Positions 17,797-26,528 of a stretch of DNA of 64,000 nucleotides are shown piece after piece; the first letter of the stretch is position 1, and each line of letters opens with the position of its first letter. The stretch is from Aestuariivivens marinum (GTDB lineage Bacteria > Bacteroidota > Bacteroidia > Flavobacteriales > Flavobacteriaceae), in NCBI RefSeq assembly GCF_022662175.1, contig NZ_JAKMCR010000007.1:1-64000 (forward strand), in the 5' to 3' direction. The notes under the pieces were generated by a model. That model did no database searches and had not been told where the DNA came from. It was given only the letters and a program-made list of their open reading frames with translations. Made by a program: the position numbers and the translations under genes.

Positions 17797-20352
17797 TTAT
17801 CCACATTTTGAACACCCACAGTCTTTGCAGGTTAAACAACCTTCTTGATAGATTAGGTTTTCCGATTTGCAACTATCACATCGCTGACCTTTGGCCCTAG
17901 TACCATCTTCAACATAGCGTTTTAAGGCACGAACAACACCGTTTTTCCAAGTATTAATCGATGCATTATCCAATTGCAAACTGTTAATTAAATCCACAAT
18001 CTTATCTATTGGCATGCCATGGCGTAAGGTACTGGATATCAATTTGGCATAATTCCAAAACTCAGGATTGAATTTATGTGACAGACCTTCAATAGTAGTT
18101 TTATAGCCTCTCGTGTTTTTATATTGAAAATCATAACGCGAGGTACCATCCTCGTTTCTATTTTTAATGATAAGCCCTGTATTCACCCAACGTGGAATTA
18201 AAATACCATCCTCATCATCTGCCAACCCGGTAAAGATTTCATAAGGCTTTTCATCAATCAGACCAATAAATGCAATCCATTTTTCCTTATTGTTTTGGAA
18301 ACGCACCACATCGGCCTCCAAAATTTGCGGACGCTTTACAGGAAAAGCTGTTAGAATATTACTGCTTTCTTCATCTTTTTTCTCATCATTAGAAATCAAC
18401 ACACCCGAACGTGAACCATCCCGGTATACCGTAACCCCTTTACAACCAACTTCCCAAGCTTTTAAGTAAAGCTCACCAACCAATTCTTCAGTCACATCAT
18501 TGGGTAGGTTTATGGTCACACTTATGGAATGGTCTACCCATTTTTGAATCGCCCCTTGCATACTTACTTTACTCAACCAATCCACATCGTTTGACGTAGC
18601 TTTATAATAAGGCGATTTTTCTATTAGTTTATTAATTTCGGCTTGTGAATAATTTTTGGCAGTATCTATACCATTAACTTCCATCCATTGTTTAAACCGG
18701 TGATGAAATACCACATATTCTTCCCAAGAATCCCCTACTTCGTCCACAAAGTCCACCCGCACATCCTTGTCATTAGGATTCACTTTTCTTCTTCGCTTAT
18801 AAACTGGCATAAAAACAGGTTCAATGCCCGAAGTGGTTTGCGTCATTAAACTTGTGGTTCCTGTTGGTGCAATAGTCAACAGGGCTATATTACGGCGACC
18901 ATACTCCAACATTTCGTAATATAACTTATCATCGGCTTCCCTTAGTCTTTGAATAAACGGATTGTTCTTTTCGCGCTCCGCATCAAAAATGCCAAAGGCA
19001 CCCCGTTCCTTCGCCAAATGCACAGATCCACGATAAGCGGCAATAGCCAAAGTTTTATGGACTTTCAACGAAAATGCATTACCAGCCTCACTACCATAAC
19101 GAATACCTAAAGCGGCCAGCATATCACCTTCGGCTGTAATACCTATTCCTGTGCGCCTACCTTCCTCTGCTTTGGTTCTAATGTTAAGCCATAGATTACG
19201 CTCGGTGGCCTTGACCTCATCAGATTCTGGATCTTGATCGATCTTTTTCAAAATATTGTCAATCTTTTCAAGCTCCAAATCAATAATATCATCCATAATC
19301 CGTTGGGCATAAGCCACATGCTCTTTAAACATATTGAAATTAAAAGCAGCTTTTTTCGTAAACGGATGTTCTATATAAGAAAACAAATTAATGGCCAACA
19401 ACCTACAGGAATCGTAAGGACATAATGGTATTTCGCCACAAGGATTGGTAGATACCGTTTTATATCCTAAATCGGCATAACAATCAGGCACAGACTCATT
19501 AATTATAGTATCCCAAAATAAAATACCAGGTTCGGCTGATTTCCATGCATTATGTACTATCTTTTTCCAAATATTTTTAGCACTAATCGTTTTGGAGACC
19601 TTAGGATTATCACTAAATACAGGATACTTTTGCACATAATTTCCTCCTTCCTTAACTGCCTTCATAAACCCATTATCTATTCTAACAGACACATTCGCTC
19701 CCGTGACTCTTCCTTGTTCTAATTTAGCATCAATAAAATCTTCGGAATCTGGATGGTTTATGGATACCGATAACATAAGTGCCCCTCGCCTACCATCTTG
19801 TGCTACTTCTCTAGTTGAATTGGAATACCGCTCCATGAATGGTACAACACCCGTAGATGTTAATGCTGAGTTTTTAACGGCCGATCCTTTTGGACGAATA
19901 TGCGATAAATCGTGGCCCACACCACCTCGGCGTTTCATGAGTTGTACCTGCTCCTGGTCTATTTTCATTACACCTCCATAAGAATCCGATTCTCCTGAAT
20001 TCCCTATAACAAAGCAATTAGAAAGTGATGCTATTTGATACGGATTCCCAATTCCTGCCATAGGACTGCCTTGGGGAACAATATACTTGAAATCCTTAAT
20101 AAGGTCATAAATTTCCTTTTCCGACAGAGGATTGGCATATTTTAATTCTATACGCGCAATTTCTTTAGCTATACGACGATGCATATCGTTGGGCGTAAGC
20201 TCATAAATATTACCTTCAGAATCCTTTAAAGCATATTTATTTAGCCATACCCGTGCAGCTAAATCATCATTTTTAAAGTATTTTAGTGAGGCCTGAAATA
20301 CCTCTTCTTGCGTGTAGGTTTTTGAAGATGTTTGGGCGAGTTCTGCTTTCAT
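17797..20352 (-). CDS. nrdJ: Adenosylcobalamin-dependent ribonucleotide reductase (class II)
   Basis: The 851-residue enzyme reduces ribonucleotides using a cobalamin-generated thiyl radical, independent of oxygen. Visible residues: redox Cys113 in SLSNCFV, thiyl Cys305 in NPCGEIPL with Glu307, and partner Cys316. Later motifs include EEGRRTGIGITAEGD and APTGTTSLMTQTTSGIEP. The C terminus has a TSCPD-type region (TTIEGLSHKFNPEF, about 750-820) and a four-Cys tail CDSCKS...CLTCKDCGC suited to passing electrons from thioredoxin. No cobalamin riboswitch motif is seen upstream, but a perfect palindrome ATGAC-N4-GTCAT lies 76 bp before the start. Whether another reductase class exists is outside the window. 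Confidence 0.95.
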   Translation of the reverse strand: MKAELAQTSSKTYTQEEVFQASLKYFKNDDLAARVWLNKYALKDSEGNIYELTPNDMHRRIAKEIARIELKYANPLSEKEIYDLIKDFKYIVPQGSPMAGIGNPYQIASLSNCFVIGNSGESDSYGGVMKIDQEQVQLMKRRGGVGHDLSHIRPKGSAVKNSALTSTGVVPFMERYSNSTREVAQDGRRGALMLSVSINHPDSEDFIDAKLEQGRVTGANVSVRIDNGFMKAVKEGGNYVQKYPVFSDNPKVSKTISAKNIWKKIVHNAWKSAEPGILFWDTIINESVPDCYADLGYKTVSTNPCGEIPLCPYDSCRLLAINLFSYIEHPFTKKAAFNFNMFKEHVAYAQRIMDDIIDLELEKIDNILKKIDQDPESDEVKATERNLWLNIRTKAEEGRRTGIGITAEGDMLAALGIRYGSEAGNAFSLKVHKTLAIAAYRGSVHLAKERGAFGIFDAEREKNNPFIQRLREADDKLYYEMLEYGRRNIALLTIAPTGTTSLMTQTTSGIEPVFMPVYKRRRKVNPNDKDVRVDFVDEVGDSWEEYVVFHHRFKQWMEVNGIDTAKNYSQAEINKLIEKSPYYKATSNDVDWLSKVSMQGAIQKWVDHSISVTINLPNDVTEELVGELYLKAWEVGCKGVTVYRDGSRSGVLISNDEKKDEESSNILTAFPVKRPQILEADVVRFQNNKEKWIAFIGLIDEKPYEIFTGLADDEDGILIPRWVNTGLIIKNRNEDGTSRYDFQYKNTRGYKTTIEGLSHKFNPEFWNYAKLISSTLRHGMPIDKIVDLINSLQLDNASINTWKNGVVRALKRYVEDGTRAKGQRCDSCKSENLIYQEGCLTCKDCGCSKCG

Positions 20353-20427
20353 AAATTTGTCTGGTTTTAGGTTTGCTAGCGTTATTCAATAAAGATATGA
20401 ATAAACAAAATTTTTTAAACCCAAAAC

Positions 20428-20441
20428 ATGACAAATGTCAT
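20428..20441. promoter_or_regulatory. Palindromic operator-like site upstream of nrdJ
   Basis: ATGACAAATGTCAT has perfect arms ATGAC/GTCAT around four bases. The same arms and spacing occur at 37732-37745 before the SLC13 gene. Spacing and symmetry resemble CRP/FNR-superfamily operators; the regulator is not known. Confidence 0.5.
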
Positions 20442-20545
20442 AAAGTTTACAGGAATACAAATTTAAGTATTTGATTATCAATTTTTTAAAAATTTATTAA
20501 CAATGAAAAGTTAACAAATTTTTTAAAGAAAATGTCCATTGAATT

Positions 20546-21505
20546 TTAGAAGTCCACAGCAAATCCAACACCAAGAAACTGCTTCCATTGAAGTTTGGCT
20601 CCAGCCTCATCAAATTCCCCCTCAACCTCAGTAGATTCACGTGTTTTAGTATCATCATCATACCTAATGTGGGAACCCAATGTGGCCCTTACAAAACTAT
20701 TCACTTTAAAGTCGAAATCGATGCGCCAATCAACGTCTACGTTTCCAAAATTATTGATGTAATCGGTATAAAGATTAACCTGGTGCTTTAAACCTATATT
20801 TTCTACAACCTGCATTTGATAGCTATTGGTAATTAAAATACCTGCTTCTCGCCTAAACCGCTCTCCTTTTCTTATTAATACCCCAAATTCATCATAAACA
20901 GCAGGCTTCACCCCAAAAGCACCTGCATTAGCTAAATCTTCATCCAATACAAAAGTGGCCTTTAGTGTCAAAGGTGAAAAATAAAATGACAAAGCATCTA
21001 TATTTTTTCCATATTCCATACCACCACCAAAAAACATATATCCAGGCGCCATAAACCTAGAAATTGGAACATCAGTATTAGGATATTTATATCCATTTGA
21101 AAACTGTGTCCTAAAATTTAGCCTTAAGGAGTAAAACCAATTTGAAATGATATCGGGTTTATAACCCAAATTAGAATTGATCTCAAATAAATCATCTGTC
21201 TTTCTTATTTGTTGTCCTTGTTGGCTATTTAAACCATAACGAGAGGTTAGGTTGTTATTCCAAAAATAATATTTATCCCTATAGTTAGCTTCAGTATAAA
21301 AACCCACCAAAGCAGAAACCGAGTTACTACCTCCAGCATTCCAATTCACAAAGGCGACCTCACTTAAATCGATAGAGAATTTGCTTTTTTGTAACCATTC
21401 TGGACGTTCCTCTTTTGGCGTAATCGTTTTAATAAACAAAGAATCTGGTTGGGCACTTAAATATTGAAATACCAAACAAACAACTACAAAAAGAATGTTT
21501 TTCAT
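20546..21505 (-). CDS. DUF3078 outer-membrane-type protein
   Basis: A 319-residue secreted protein with signal peptide MKNILFVVVCLVFQYLSAQ. The signature LSEVAFVNWNAGGSNSVSAL near residue 48 is diagnostic of DUF3078. The remainder alternates aromatic and polar residues in a pattern of beta strands (for example YYFWNNNLTSRYGL, FYSLRLNFRTQF) and ends in Phe (GVGFAVDF), typical of outer-membrane beta barrels. Function of the family is unknown. It lies 79 bp after purM on the same strand and could be co-transcribed. Confidence 0.9.
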   Translation of the reverse strand: MKNILFVVVCLVFQYLSAQPDSLFIKTITPKEERPEWLQKSKFSIDLSEVAFVNWNAGGSNSVSALVGFYTEANYRDKYYFWNNNLTSRYGLNSQQGQQIRKTDDLFEINSNLGYKPDIISNWFYSLRLNFRTQFSNGYKYPNTDVPISRFMAPGYMFFGGGMEYGKNIDALSFYFSPLTLKATFVLDEDLANAGAFGVKPAVYDEFGVLIRKGERFRREAGILITNSYQMQVVENIGLKHQVNLYTDYINNFGNVDVDWRIDFDFKVNSFVRATLGSHIRYDDDTKTRESTEVEGEFDEAGAKLQWKQFLGVGFAVDF

Positions 21506-21584
21506 AAAAGACTGGTTAGAGATTTTTTAAAACGTTTAGAATTTTATCAAAAACTATTCCATTATAAACCAGCATGATAAATTT

Positions 21585-22763
21585 CTAGTAATTAAACTCA
21601 CCAAACTCACTTTTTATTGTAAGTTTTTTAGTTTTTGAAGCCTCGACCCGACCAATAATTTTAGCATCTACATTAAAGGACTTTGATATAGCTATAATTT
21701 CATCGGCTATACTTGGGCTAACATACAGTTCCATTCTGTGCCCGCAATTAAACACTTGATACATTTCTTTCCAATCGGTCTTGCTTTGCTCCTGAATTAA
21801 CCTAAACAATGGTGGAACTGGAAACAAATTATCCTTTATTATATGGTGCTCATCAACAAAATGAAGAATTTTAGTCTGTGCACCCCCTGAACAATGCACC
21901 ATACCATGTATGGTTTCACTATTATAATTTGATAAAATCGATTTTATGATTGGTGCGTAGGTTCTTGTAGGCGACAAAACCAACCTTCCTGCATCAATTG
22001 GAGAATCCTCAACGGCATCTGTTAATTTAATACCACCAGAATAAACTAATCCTTCAGGAACCGAAGCATCAAAACTTTCTGGATATTTTTCTGCCAAATA
22101 CTTATGGAACACATCATGTCTTGCCGAGGTCAAACCATTACTGCCCATACCCCCGTTATACATTTTCTCGTAAGATGCCTGTCCAAAACTTTCTAAACCT
22201 ATAATAACATCGCCTACTTGTATATTGGCATTATCTATAACATCACTACGTTTCATTCTTGCAGTTACTGTGGAATCAACTATAATCGTGCGCACCAAAT
22301 CGCCTACGTCGGCCGTTTCCCCTCCAGTGGAGTGGATGGTTACACCAAATTCTTTTAATTCAGTAATAAGTTCCTCAGTACCATTTATAATTGCTGAAAT
22401 AACTTCGCCCGAAATTAAGTTTTTATTGCGCCCAATGGTTGATGACAACATGATATTATCTGTAGCCCCTACACACAACAAATCATCAATATTCATTATT
22501 AATGCATCTTGCGCAATACCTTTCCAAACTGAAATGTCCCCTGTCTCCTTCCAATACAAATAAGCCAAGGAAGACTTGGTTCCTGCCCCATCAGCATGCA
22601 TGATTAAACAATAATCGTCATCATTGGTTAAATAGTCTGGAACAATTTTACAAAATGCTTTTGGAAACAGGCCTTTATCAATATTTTTAATAGCATTATG
22701 TACATCTTCTTTTGATGCCGAAACCCCTCTTTGGGAATAACGTTTGGAAACTTCTTGACTCAT
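21585..22763 (-). CDS. purM: Phosphoribosylformylglycinamidine cyclo-ligase (AIR synthetase), long form
   Basis: The enzyme closes the imidazole ring of purines (FGAM to AIR, ATP-dependent). At 392 residues it is the long Bacteroidota form rather than the about 345-residue enterobacterial form. Recognisable parts are RYSQRGVSASKEDVHNAI at the N terminus, the ATP/substrate loop MHADGAGTKSS near residue 56, AQDALIMNIDDLLCVGA, and STGGETADVGDLV in the middle. It is followed on the same strand by the DUF3078 gene. No purine riboswitch was recognised upstream. Confidence 0.93.
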   Translation of the reverse strand: MSQEVSKRYSQRGVSASKEDVHNAIKNIDKGLFPKAFCKIVPDYLTNDDDYCLIMHADGAGTKSSLAYLYWKETGDISVWKGIAQDALIMNIDDLLCVGATDNIMLSSTIGRNKNLISGEVISAIINGTEELITELKEFGVTIHSTGGETADVGDLVRTIIVDSTVTARMKRSDVIDNANIQVGDVIIGLESFGQASYEKMYNGGMGSNGLTSARHDVFHKYLAEKYPESFDASVPEGLVYSGGIKLTDAVEDSPIDAGRLVLSPTRTYAPIIKSILSNYNSETIHGMVHCSGGAQTKILHFVDEHHIIKDNLFPVPPLFRLIQEQSKTDWKEMYQVFNCGHRMELYVSPSIADEIIAISKSFNVDAKIIGRVEASKTKKLTIKSEFGEFNY

Positions 22764-22954
22764 TGTTTTGGTTTGAGGTGCAAAAGTACATGAATTTTTT
22801 TATTTGGAATTTCAAAAAACCAAATGAAAAACATACAGACTCACCAAGCGGCTAATAAACAATGTCGAATTATGAATATTAAAGTAAAACTAGATTTTGT
22901 AATTTATTTGGCACAAAATCTAGTTTCCATAATAGAAATTCTTTTTTTGAATTA

Positions 22955-22983
22955 AAAAATCCCGCCTTTAAAGCGAGATTTTT
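22955..22983 (-). terminator. Intrinsic terminator of glnN
   Basis: Read on the minus strand after the GSIII stop, AAAAATCTCGC pairs with GCGGGATTTTT around loop TTTAAAG (one G-U pair) and a T run follows. Confidence 0.8.
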
Positions 22984-22993
22984 ATTGCAACTA

Positions 22994-25180
22994 TTATCTT
23001 GTAAACAACAATTCCCTGTATTTGGTTAATGGCCAGAGTTCGTCGTCAACCAACAATTCCAATTTATCGCAATGGTAGCGTATCTGATCAAATAAAGATC
23101 TAACATTAAAACAATAACTATGTGCCTTATCCTCTATATCTTGCATAGCATTTGCCTTTTTACGCTCCTCTATCATTTTGGTGACATTGGCATTTATTCC
23201 TTCTATATGTCCTGAAATTTCTTCAATTAAGTTTAATTGTTCCTTGGAAACCTCAGTGAATTTTTTATCAAAAATCTCTTTAAGACCCTTAACATTCTCG
23301 ATCAATACATTTTGATATTTAACCGCAGTAGGCACTACATGGTTTCTGGCAATATCACCAAGCACCCTACTTTCAATTTGAATATGCATTATATAAGCTT
23401 CGACCTCAATTTCATAACGCGCCTTAGTTTCTATAGCACTCATAACGTTCATTTCCTCAAACAAGGCTATGGTTTCTTTTGTTATTTTGGACTTTAAGGC
23501 TTCAGGTGTTGTTTTATTATTGCTCAACCCTCTCTTCTGAGCTTCTTTTTCCCAAGACTGGTCATAACCATTACCTTCAAACAGTATGCGTTTAGAAGAT
23601 TTAATATACTCACGCAGCACATTAAAAACGGCTTCATCCTTTTTCAGACCTTTATTATCGATAAGCTTATCCACTTCTGCTTTAAAATCCTTTAGCTGCT
23701 TTGCTACAATGGTGTTTAAAACCGTCATAGGGTTGCCACAGTTGGCTGTGGATCCTACAGCCCTAAATTCAAATTTATTACCAGTAAACGCAAAAGGAGA
23801 AGTCCTGTTTCTGTCTGTATTATCTAATAGTACATCAGGTATTTTACCAACGACATTCAATTTAAGTTCTGTTTTTTCTTCTGGAGATAATTTTCCTTTG
23901 GTTACACCTTCCAATTCCTCCAAGACCTTAGTTAATTGCTCTCCAATAAATACCGACATGATAGCAGGAGGCGCTTCATTAGCCCCCAACCTATGGTCAT
24001 TACTTGCTGAAGCTATCGCAGCTCTTAATAGAGCTTCGTGCTCATTAACTGCCTTTATAGTATTTACAAAAAAGGTCAAAAATTGGAGGTTACTCATTGG
24101 TGTTTTTCCAGGTGCCAACAAATTGACTCCTGTATCCGTAGATAGTGACCAGTTGTTATGTTTTCCAGAACCATTTATACCCGCAAATGGTTTTTCATGC
24201 ATAAGTACTTTAAAATTATGCTTAGAGGCCACCCTTCCCATGATGTCCATTAAAAGTGAGTTATGATCTACCGCTAAATTAGCCTCTTCGAAAATGGGTG
24301 CCAACTCAAACTGATTCGGAGCAACTTCATTATGCCTGGTTTTAACAGGTATCCCCAAAAGCATACATTCTGTTTCCAGTTCCCGCATAAAACTTAATGC
24401 CCTAGTTGGAATAGATCCAAAATAATGATCATCTAACTGCTGTCCTTTTGCAGAGGAATGTCCTAAAAGTGTTCTGCCAGTCAGTGTAATATCCGGTCTA
24501 CTTAAAGCCAATGCTTTATCCACCAAAAAATATTCCTGCTCCCAACCCAGTGACGATGATACTTTCCGAACGTTTTTATCAAAATACTTGCAAACATCGG
24601 TAGCCGCAGCGTCAACCGCCTGTAATGCCCTTAGCAAAGGTGTCTTATAATCTAATGCTTCGCCTGTATAAGCCACAAATATGGTAGGGATACAAAGCGT
24701 AGTTCCATAAATAAATGCTGGTGATGTAGGATCCCAAGCGGTATACCCTCGAGCTTCAAATGTATTCCGTATACCTCCACTAGGAAAACTTGACGCATCC
24801 GGCTCTTGTTGCACGAGTTGTGAGCCACCAAACTTTTCAATGGATGCACCAGAGCTTGTGGTTTCAAAAAATGCATCATGTTTTTCGGCTGTAGCTCCAG
24901 TTAAGGGCTGAAACCAATGCGTATAGTGTGTCACTCCTTTAGACAGGGCCCAGTCTTTCATAGATGAAGCGACTTGATCGGCTATGGTCCTATCAATTTT
25001 TTTCCCATGCCAAATAGCGTTCATTACCCCATCAAACGCATCTTTGGTAAGATGCTGTCGCATGGCCTGTTCGTTAAATACGTTTTTACCAAATAAATTG
25101 GAACGCCTATCATTTTCCCACACCTCTTTTGGACTGTGCGTCAAGGATTCTTTTACGGCATGAAATCTTAAGGTTGACAT
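22994..25180 (-). CDS. glnN: Glutamine synthetase type III
   Basis: A 728-residue GSIII that joins ammonia to glutamate using ATP. Diagnostic parts are the N-terminal KNVFNEQAMRQHLTKDAF region, SFPSGGIRNTFEARGYTAWD (about 135-155), the Glu/Mg-binding GWEQEYFLVD, ARLNEVAPNQFE equivalent KTRHNEVAPNQFELAP and the GSGKHNNWS ATP-site loop near 340. Length fits GSIII (about 700-730) and excludes GSI. A long C-terminal helical part follows. It diverges from a GSII gene across a 263-bp shared promoter region, so both are likely set by one regulator. A terminator follows its stop. Confidence 0.96.
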   Translation of the reverse strand: MSTLRFHAVKESLTHSPKEVWENDRRSNLFGKNVFNEQAMRQHLTKDAFDGVMNAIWHGKKIDRTIADQVASSMKDWALSKGVTHYTHWFQPLTGATAEKHDAFFETTSSGASIEKFGGSQLVQQEPDASSFPSGGIRNTFEARGYTAWDPTSPAFIYGTTLCIPTIFVAYTGEALDYKTPLLRALQAVDAAATDVCKYFDKNVRKVSSSLGWEQEYFLVDKALALSRPDITLTGRTLLGHSSAKGQQLDDHYFGSIPTRALSFMRELETECMLLGIPVKTRHNEVAPNQFELAPIFEEANLAVDHNSLLMDIMGRVASKHNFKVLMHEKPFAGINGSGKHNNWSLSTDTGVNLLAPGKTPMSNLQFLTFFVNTIKAVNEHEALLRAAIASASNDHRLGANEAPPAIMSVFIGEQLTKVLEELEGVTKGKLSPEEKTELKLNVVGKIPDVLLDNTDRNRTSPFAFTGNKFEFRAVGSTANCGNPMTVLNTIVAKQLKDFKAEVDKLIDNKGLKKDEAVFNVLREYIKSSKRILFEGNGYDQSWEKEAQKRGLSNNKTTPEALKSKITKETIALFEEMNVMSAIETKARYEIEVEAYIMHIQIESRVLGDIARNHVVPTAVKYQNVLIENVKGLKEIFDKKFTEVSKEQLNLIEEISGHIEGINANVTKMIEERKKANAMQDIEDKAHSYCFNVRSLFDQIRYHCDKLELLVDDELWPLTKYRELLFTR

Positions 25181-25209
25181 ATTTTAAATGTTTGATTTGT
25201 TAAGAATTA

Positions 25210-25217
25210 CAAAAATA
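25210..25217 (-). promoter_or_regulatory. Putative -7 element of glnN
   Basis: On the minus strand these bases read TATTTTTG, a perfect TAnnTTTG, about 30 bp before the glnN ATG. The -33 element is unclear; an alternative TATATTTA lies a few bases further upstream. Confidence 0.4.
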
Positions 25218-25320
25218 AATATAGTGCTTCAATTTCAGATCCAATCGCAAAAAATATTGTTAACAATTTTTCAGTATAACGAGGCAAAAATTATTATTTT
25301 TCAAAATACTCCCCGAAAAA

Positions 25321-25369
25321 ATAGGGGGTAGACAAAAATAATACCTCTGTTAATTAAATTGCCCCCTAT
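25321..25369. promoter_or_regulatory. Inverted repeat in the divergent glutamine synthetase promoter region
   Basis: ATAGGGGG (25321-25328) and CCCCCTAT (25362-25369) are perfect reverse complements separated by 33 bp. G/C octamers are conspicuous in this AT-rich spacer. The right arm ends 26 bp before the -7 element of the plus-strand gene, a position suited to an activator or repressor site. Confidence 0.5.
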
Positions 25370-25395
25370 AAAACAACATACATCTTATAAAATAC

Positions 25396-25403
25396 TATAT
25401 TTG
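25396..25403 (+). promoter_or_regulatory. Putative -7 element of the GSII gene
   Basis: TATATTTG fits TAnnTTTG and would start transcription near 25410, 34 bp before the ATG. The -33 region lacks TTG, consistent with an activator-dependent promoter. Confidence 0.5.
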
Positions 25404-25443
25404 CTCAATTATTATTTAGTACTGTATTTATAAACTATTCATT

Positions 25444-26454
25444 ATGGCAAAATCAAAATTAGAGTATATATGGCTTGACGGTCATGAACCAACTCAAAAC
25501 ATGAGAAGTAAAACCAAGATTGAGAACGATTTTAGTGGAAAGCTAGAAGATTGTCCGATCTGGTCTTTTGATGGAAGTTCAACAGAACAAGCTGAAGGTG
25601 GTTCTTCAGATTGTTTATTAAAACCTGTTGCTATTTATCCAGATCCAACAAGAAAAAATGGATACTTAGTTATGTCTGAAGTTTTAAATTCTGATGGCAC
25701 ACCCCATGCTTCCAATGCAAGGGCAAAAATTGATGATGATGATGATGATTTTTGGTTTGGTTTTGAGCAAGAATATTTCTTAATGGATACTAAAACAGAT
25801 TTACCTTTAGGGTTTCCGCGTGGTGGATTTCCTGGTCCTCAAGGAAAATACTACTGCTCTGTTGGTGGACGTTACACGTGGGGTAGGGATTTAGTTGAAG
25901 AACATGCCGATTTGTGTATTGAAGCTGGAATAAACTTTGAAGGTATAAACCAAGAGGTAGCTCCTGGTCAATGGGAATTTCAAATATTTGCAAAAGGAGC
26001 TAAAAAAGCTGGTGATCAAATATGGGTTGCCCGCTATTTATTAGACAGATTAACTGAAAAATACAACTATTATATTGAATACCATCCAAAACCTGTTAAA
26101 GGTGATTGGAATGGTTCTGGTATGCATGCCAACTTCTCCAATACTACGTTAAGAACCTGTGGTTCTAAAGAAGTCTATGAAAAAATATGTGAAGCTTTTA
26201 GGCCTGTAGCAGATGATCATATAGCTGTTTATGGAGCCTATAACGATGAGCGTTTAACTGGTTTACATGAAACAGCCCATGTTTCTGATTTTTCATATGG
26301 TATATCAGACCGTGGTGCTTCAATTAGGATACCAATTATTACTGTTGAAAGAGGTTGGAAAGGTTGGTTAGAAGACAGAAGACCAGCATCTAATGGCGAC
26401 CCTTATAAAATTGCAGGTAGAATTATAGAAACTGTTAAATCTGCTGAAGTATAA
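25444..26454 (+). CDS. Glutamine synthetase type II (eukaryote-like)
   Basis: This 336-residue protein matches the short GSII form typical of eukaryotes and some bacteria. It has the beta-grasp N-terminal part with EYIWLDG and CPIWSFDGSSTEQAEGGSSD, then the catalytic FGFEQEYFLMD, NQEVAPGQWEFQI, GDWNGSGMHANFS (ATP site) and DRGASIRIP motifs. It makes glutamine from glutamate and ammonia. Between the two domains is a run of six Asp residues encoded by a GAT repeat. A bidirectional terminator follows 25 bp after the stop. Its divergent neighbour is GSIII. The co-occurrence suggests different roles for the two enzymes, perhaps high- and low-nitrogen states. Confidence 0.95.
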   Translation: MAKSKLEYIWLDGHEPTQNMRSKTKIENDFSGKLEDCPIWSFDGSSTEQAEGGSSDCLLKPVAIYPDPTRKNGYLVMSEVLNSDGTPHASNARAKIDDDDDDFWFGFEQEYFLMDTKTDLPLGFPRGGFPGPQGKYYCSVGGRYTWGRDLVEEHADLCIEAGINFEGINQEVAPGQWEFQIFAKGAKKAGDQIWVARYLLDRLTEKYNYYIEYHPKPVKGDWNGSGMHANFSNTTLRTCGSKEVYEKICEAFRPVADDHIAVYGAYNDERLTGLHETAHVSDFSYGISDRGASIRIPIITVERGWKGWLEDRRPASNGDPYKIAGRIIETVKSAEV

Positions 26455-26478
26455 TAATACTTTAAGTTTGTTCATAAA

Positions 26479-26511
26479 AAAAGCGTTTGTATTAATTGTA
26501 CAAACGCTTTT
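26479..26511. terminator. Bidirectional terminator between GSII and antiporter genes
   Basis: A 13-bp perfect stem, AAAAGCGTTTGTA (26479-26491) with TACAAACGCTTTT (26499-26511), loop of seven, flanked by A and T runs. It can serve both convergent genes. Confidence 0.9.
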
Positions 26512-26528
26512 CTTTTGCTCTTATTTCT

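Noticed and set aside
20353-20545. Cobalamin riboswitch before nrdJ
   Set aside because: No B12-box-like sequence or the expected length of leader was found on the minus strand.
23586-24266. Plus-strand frame of 226 codons
   Set aside because: It is the antisense reading of glnN, whose motifs are clear; codon composition is not protein-like.
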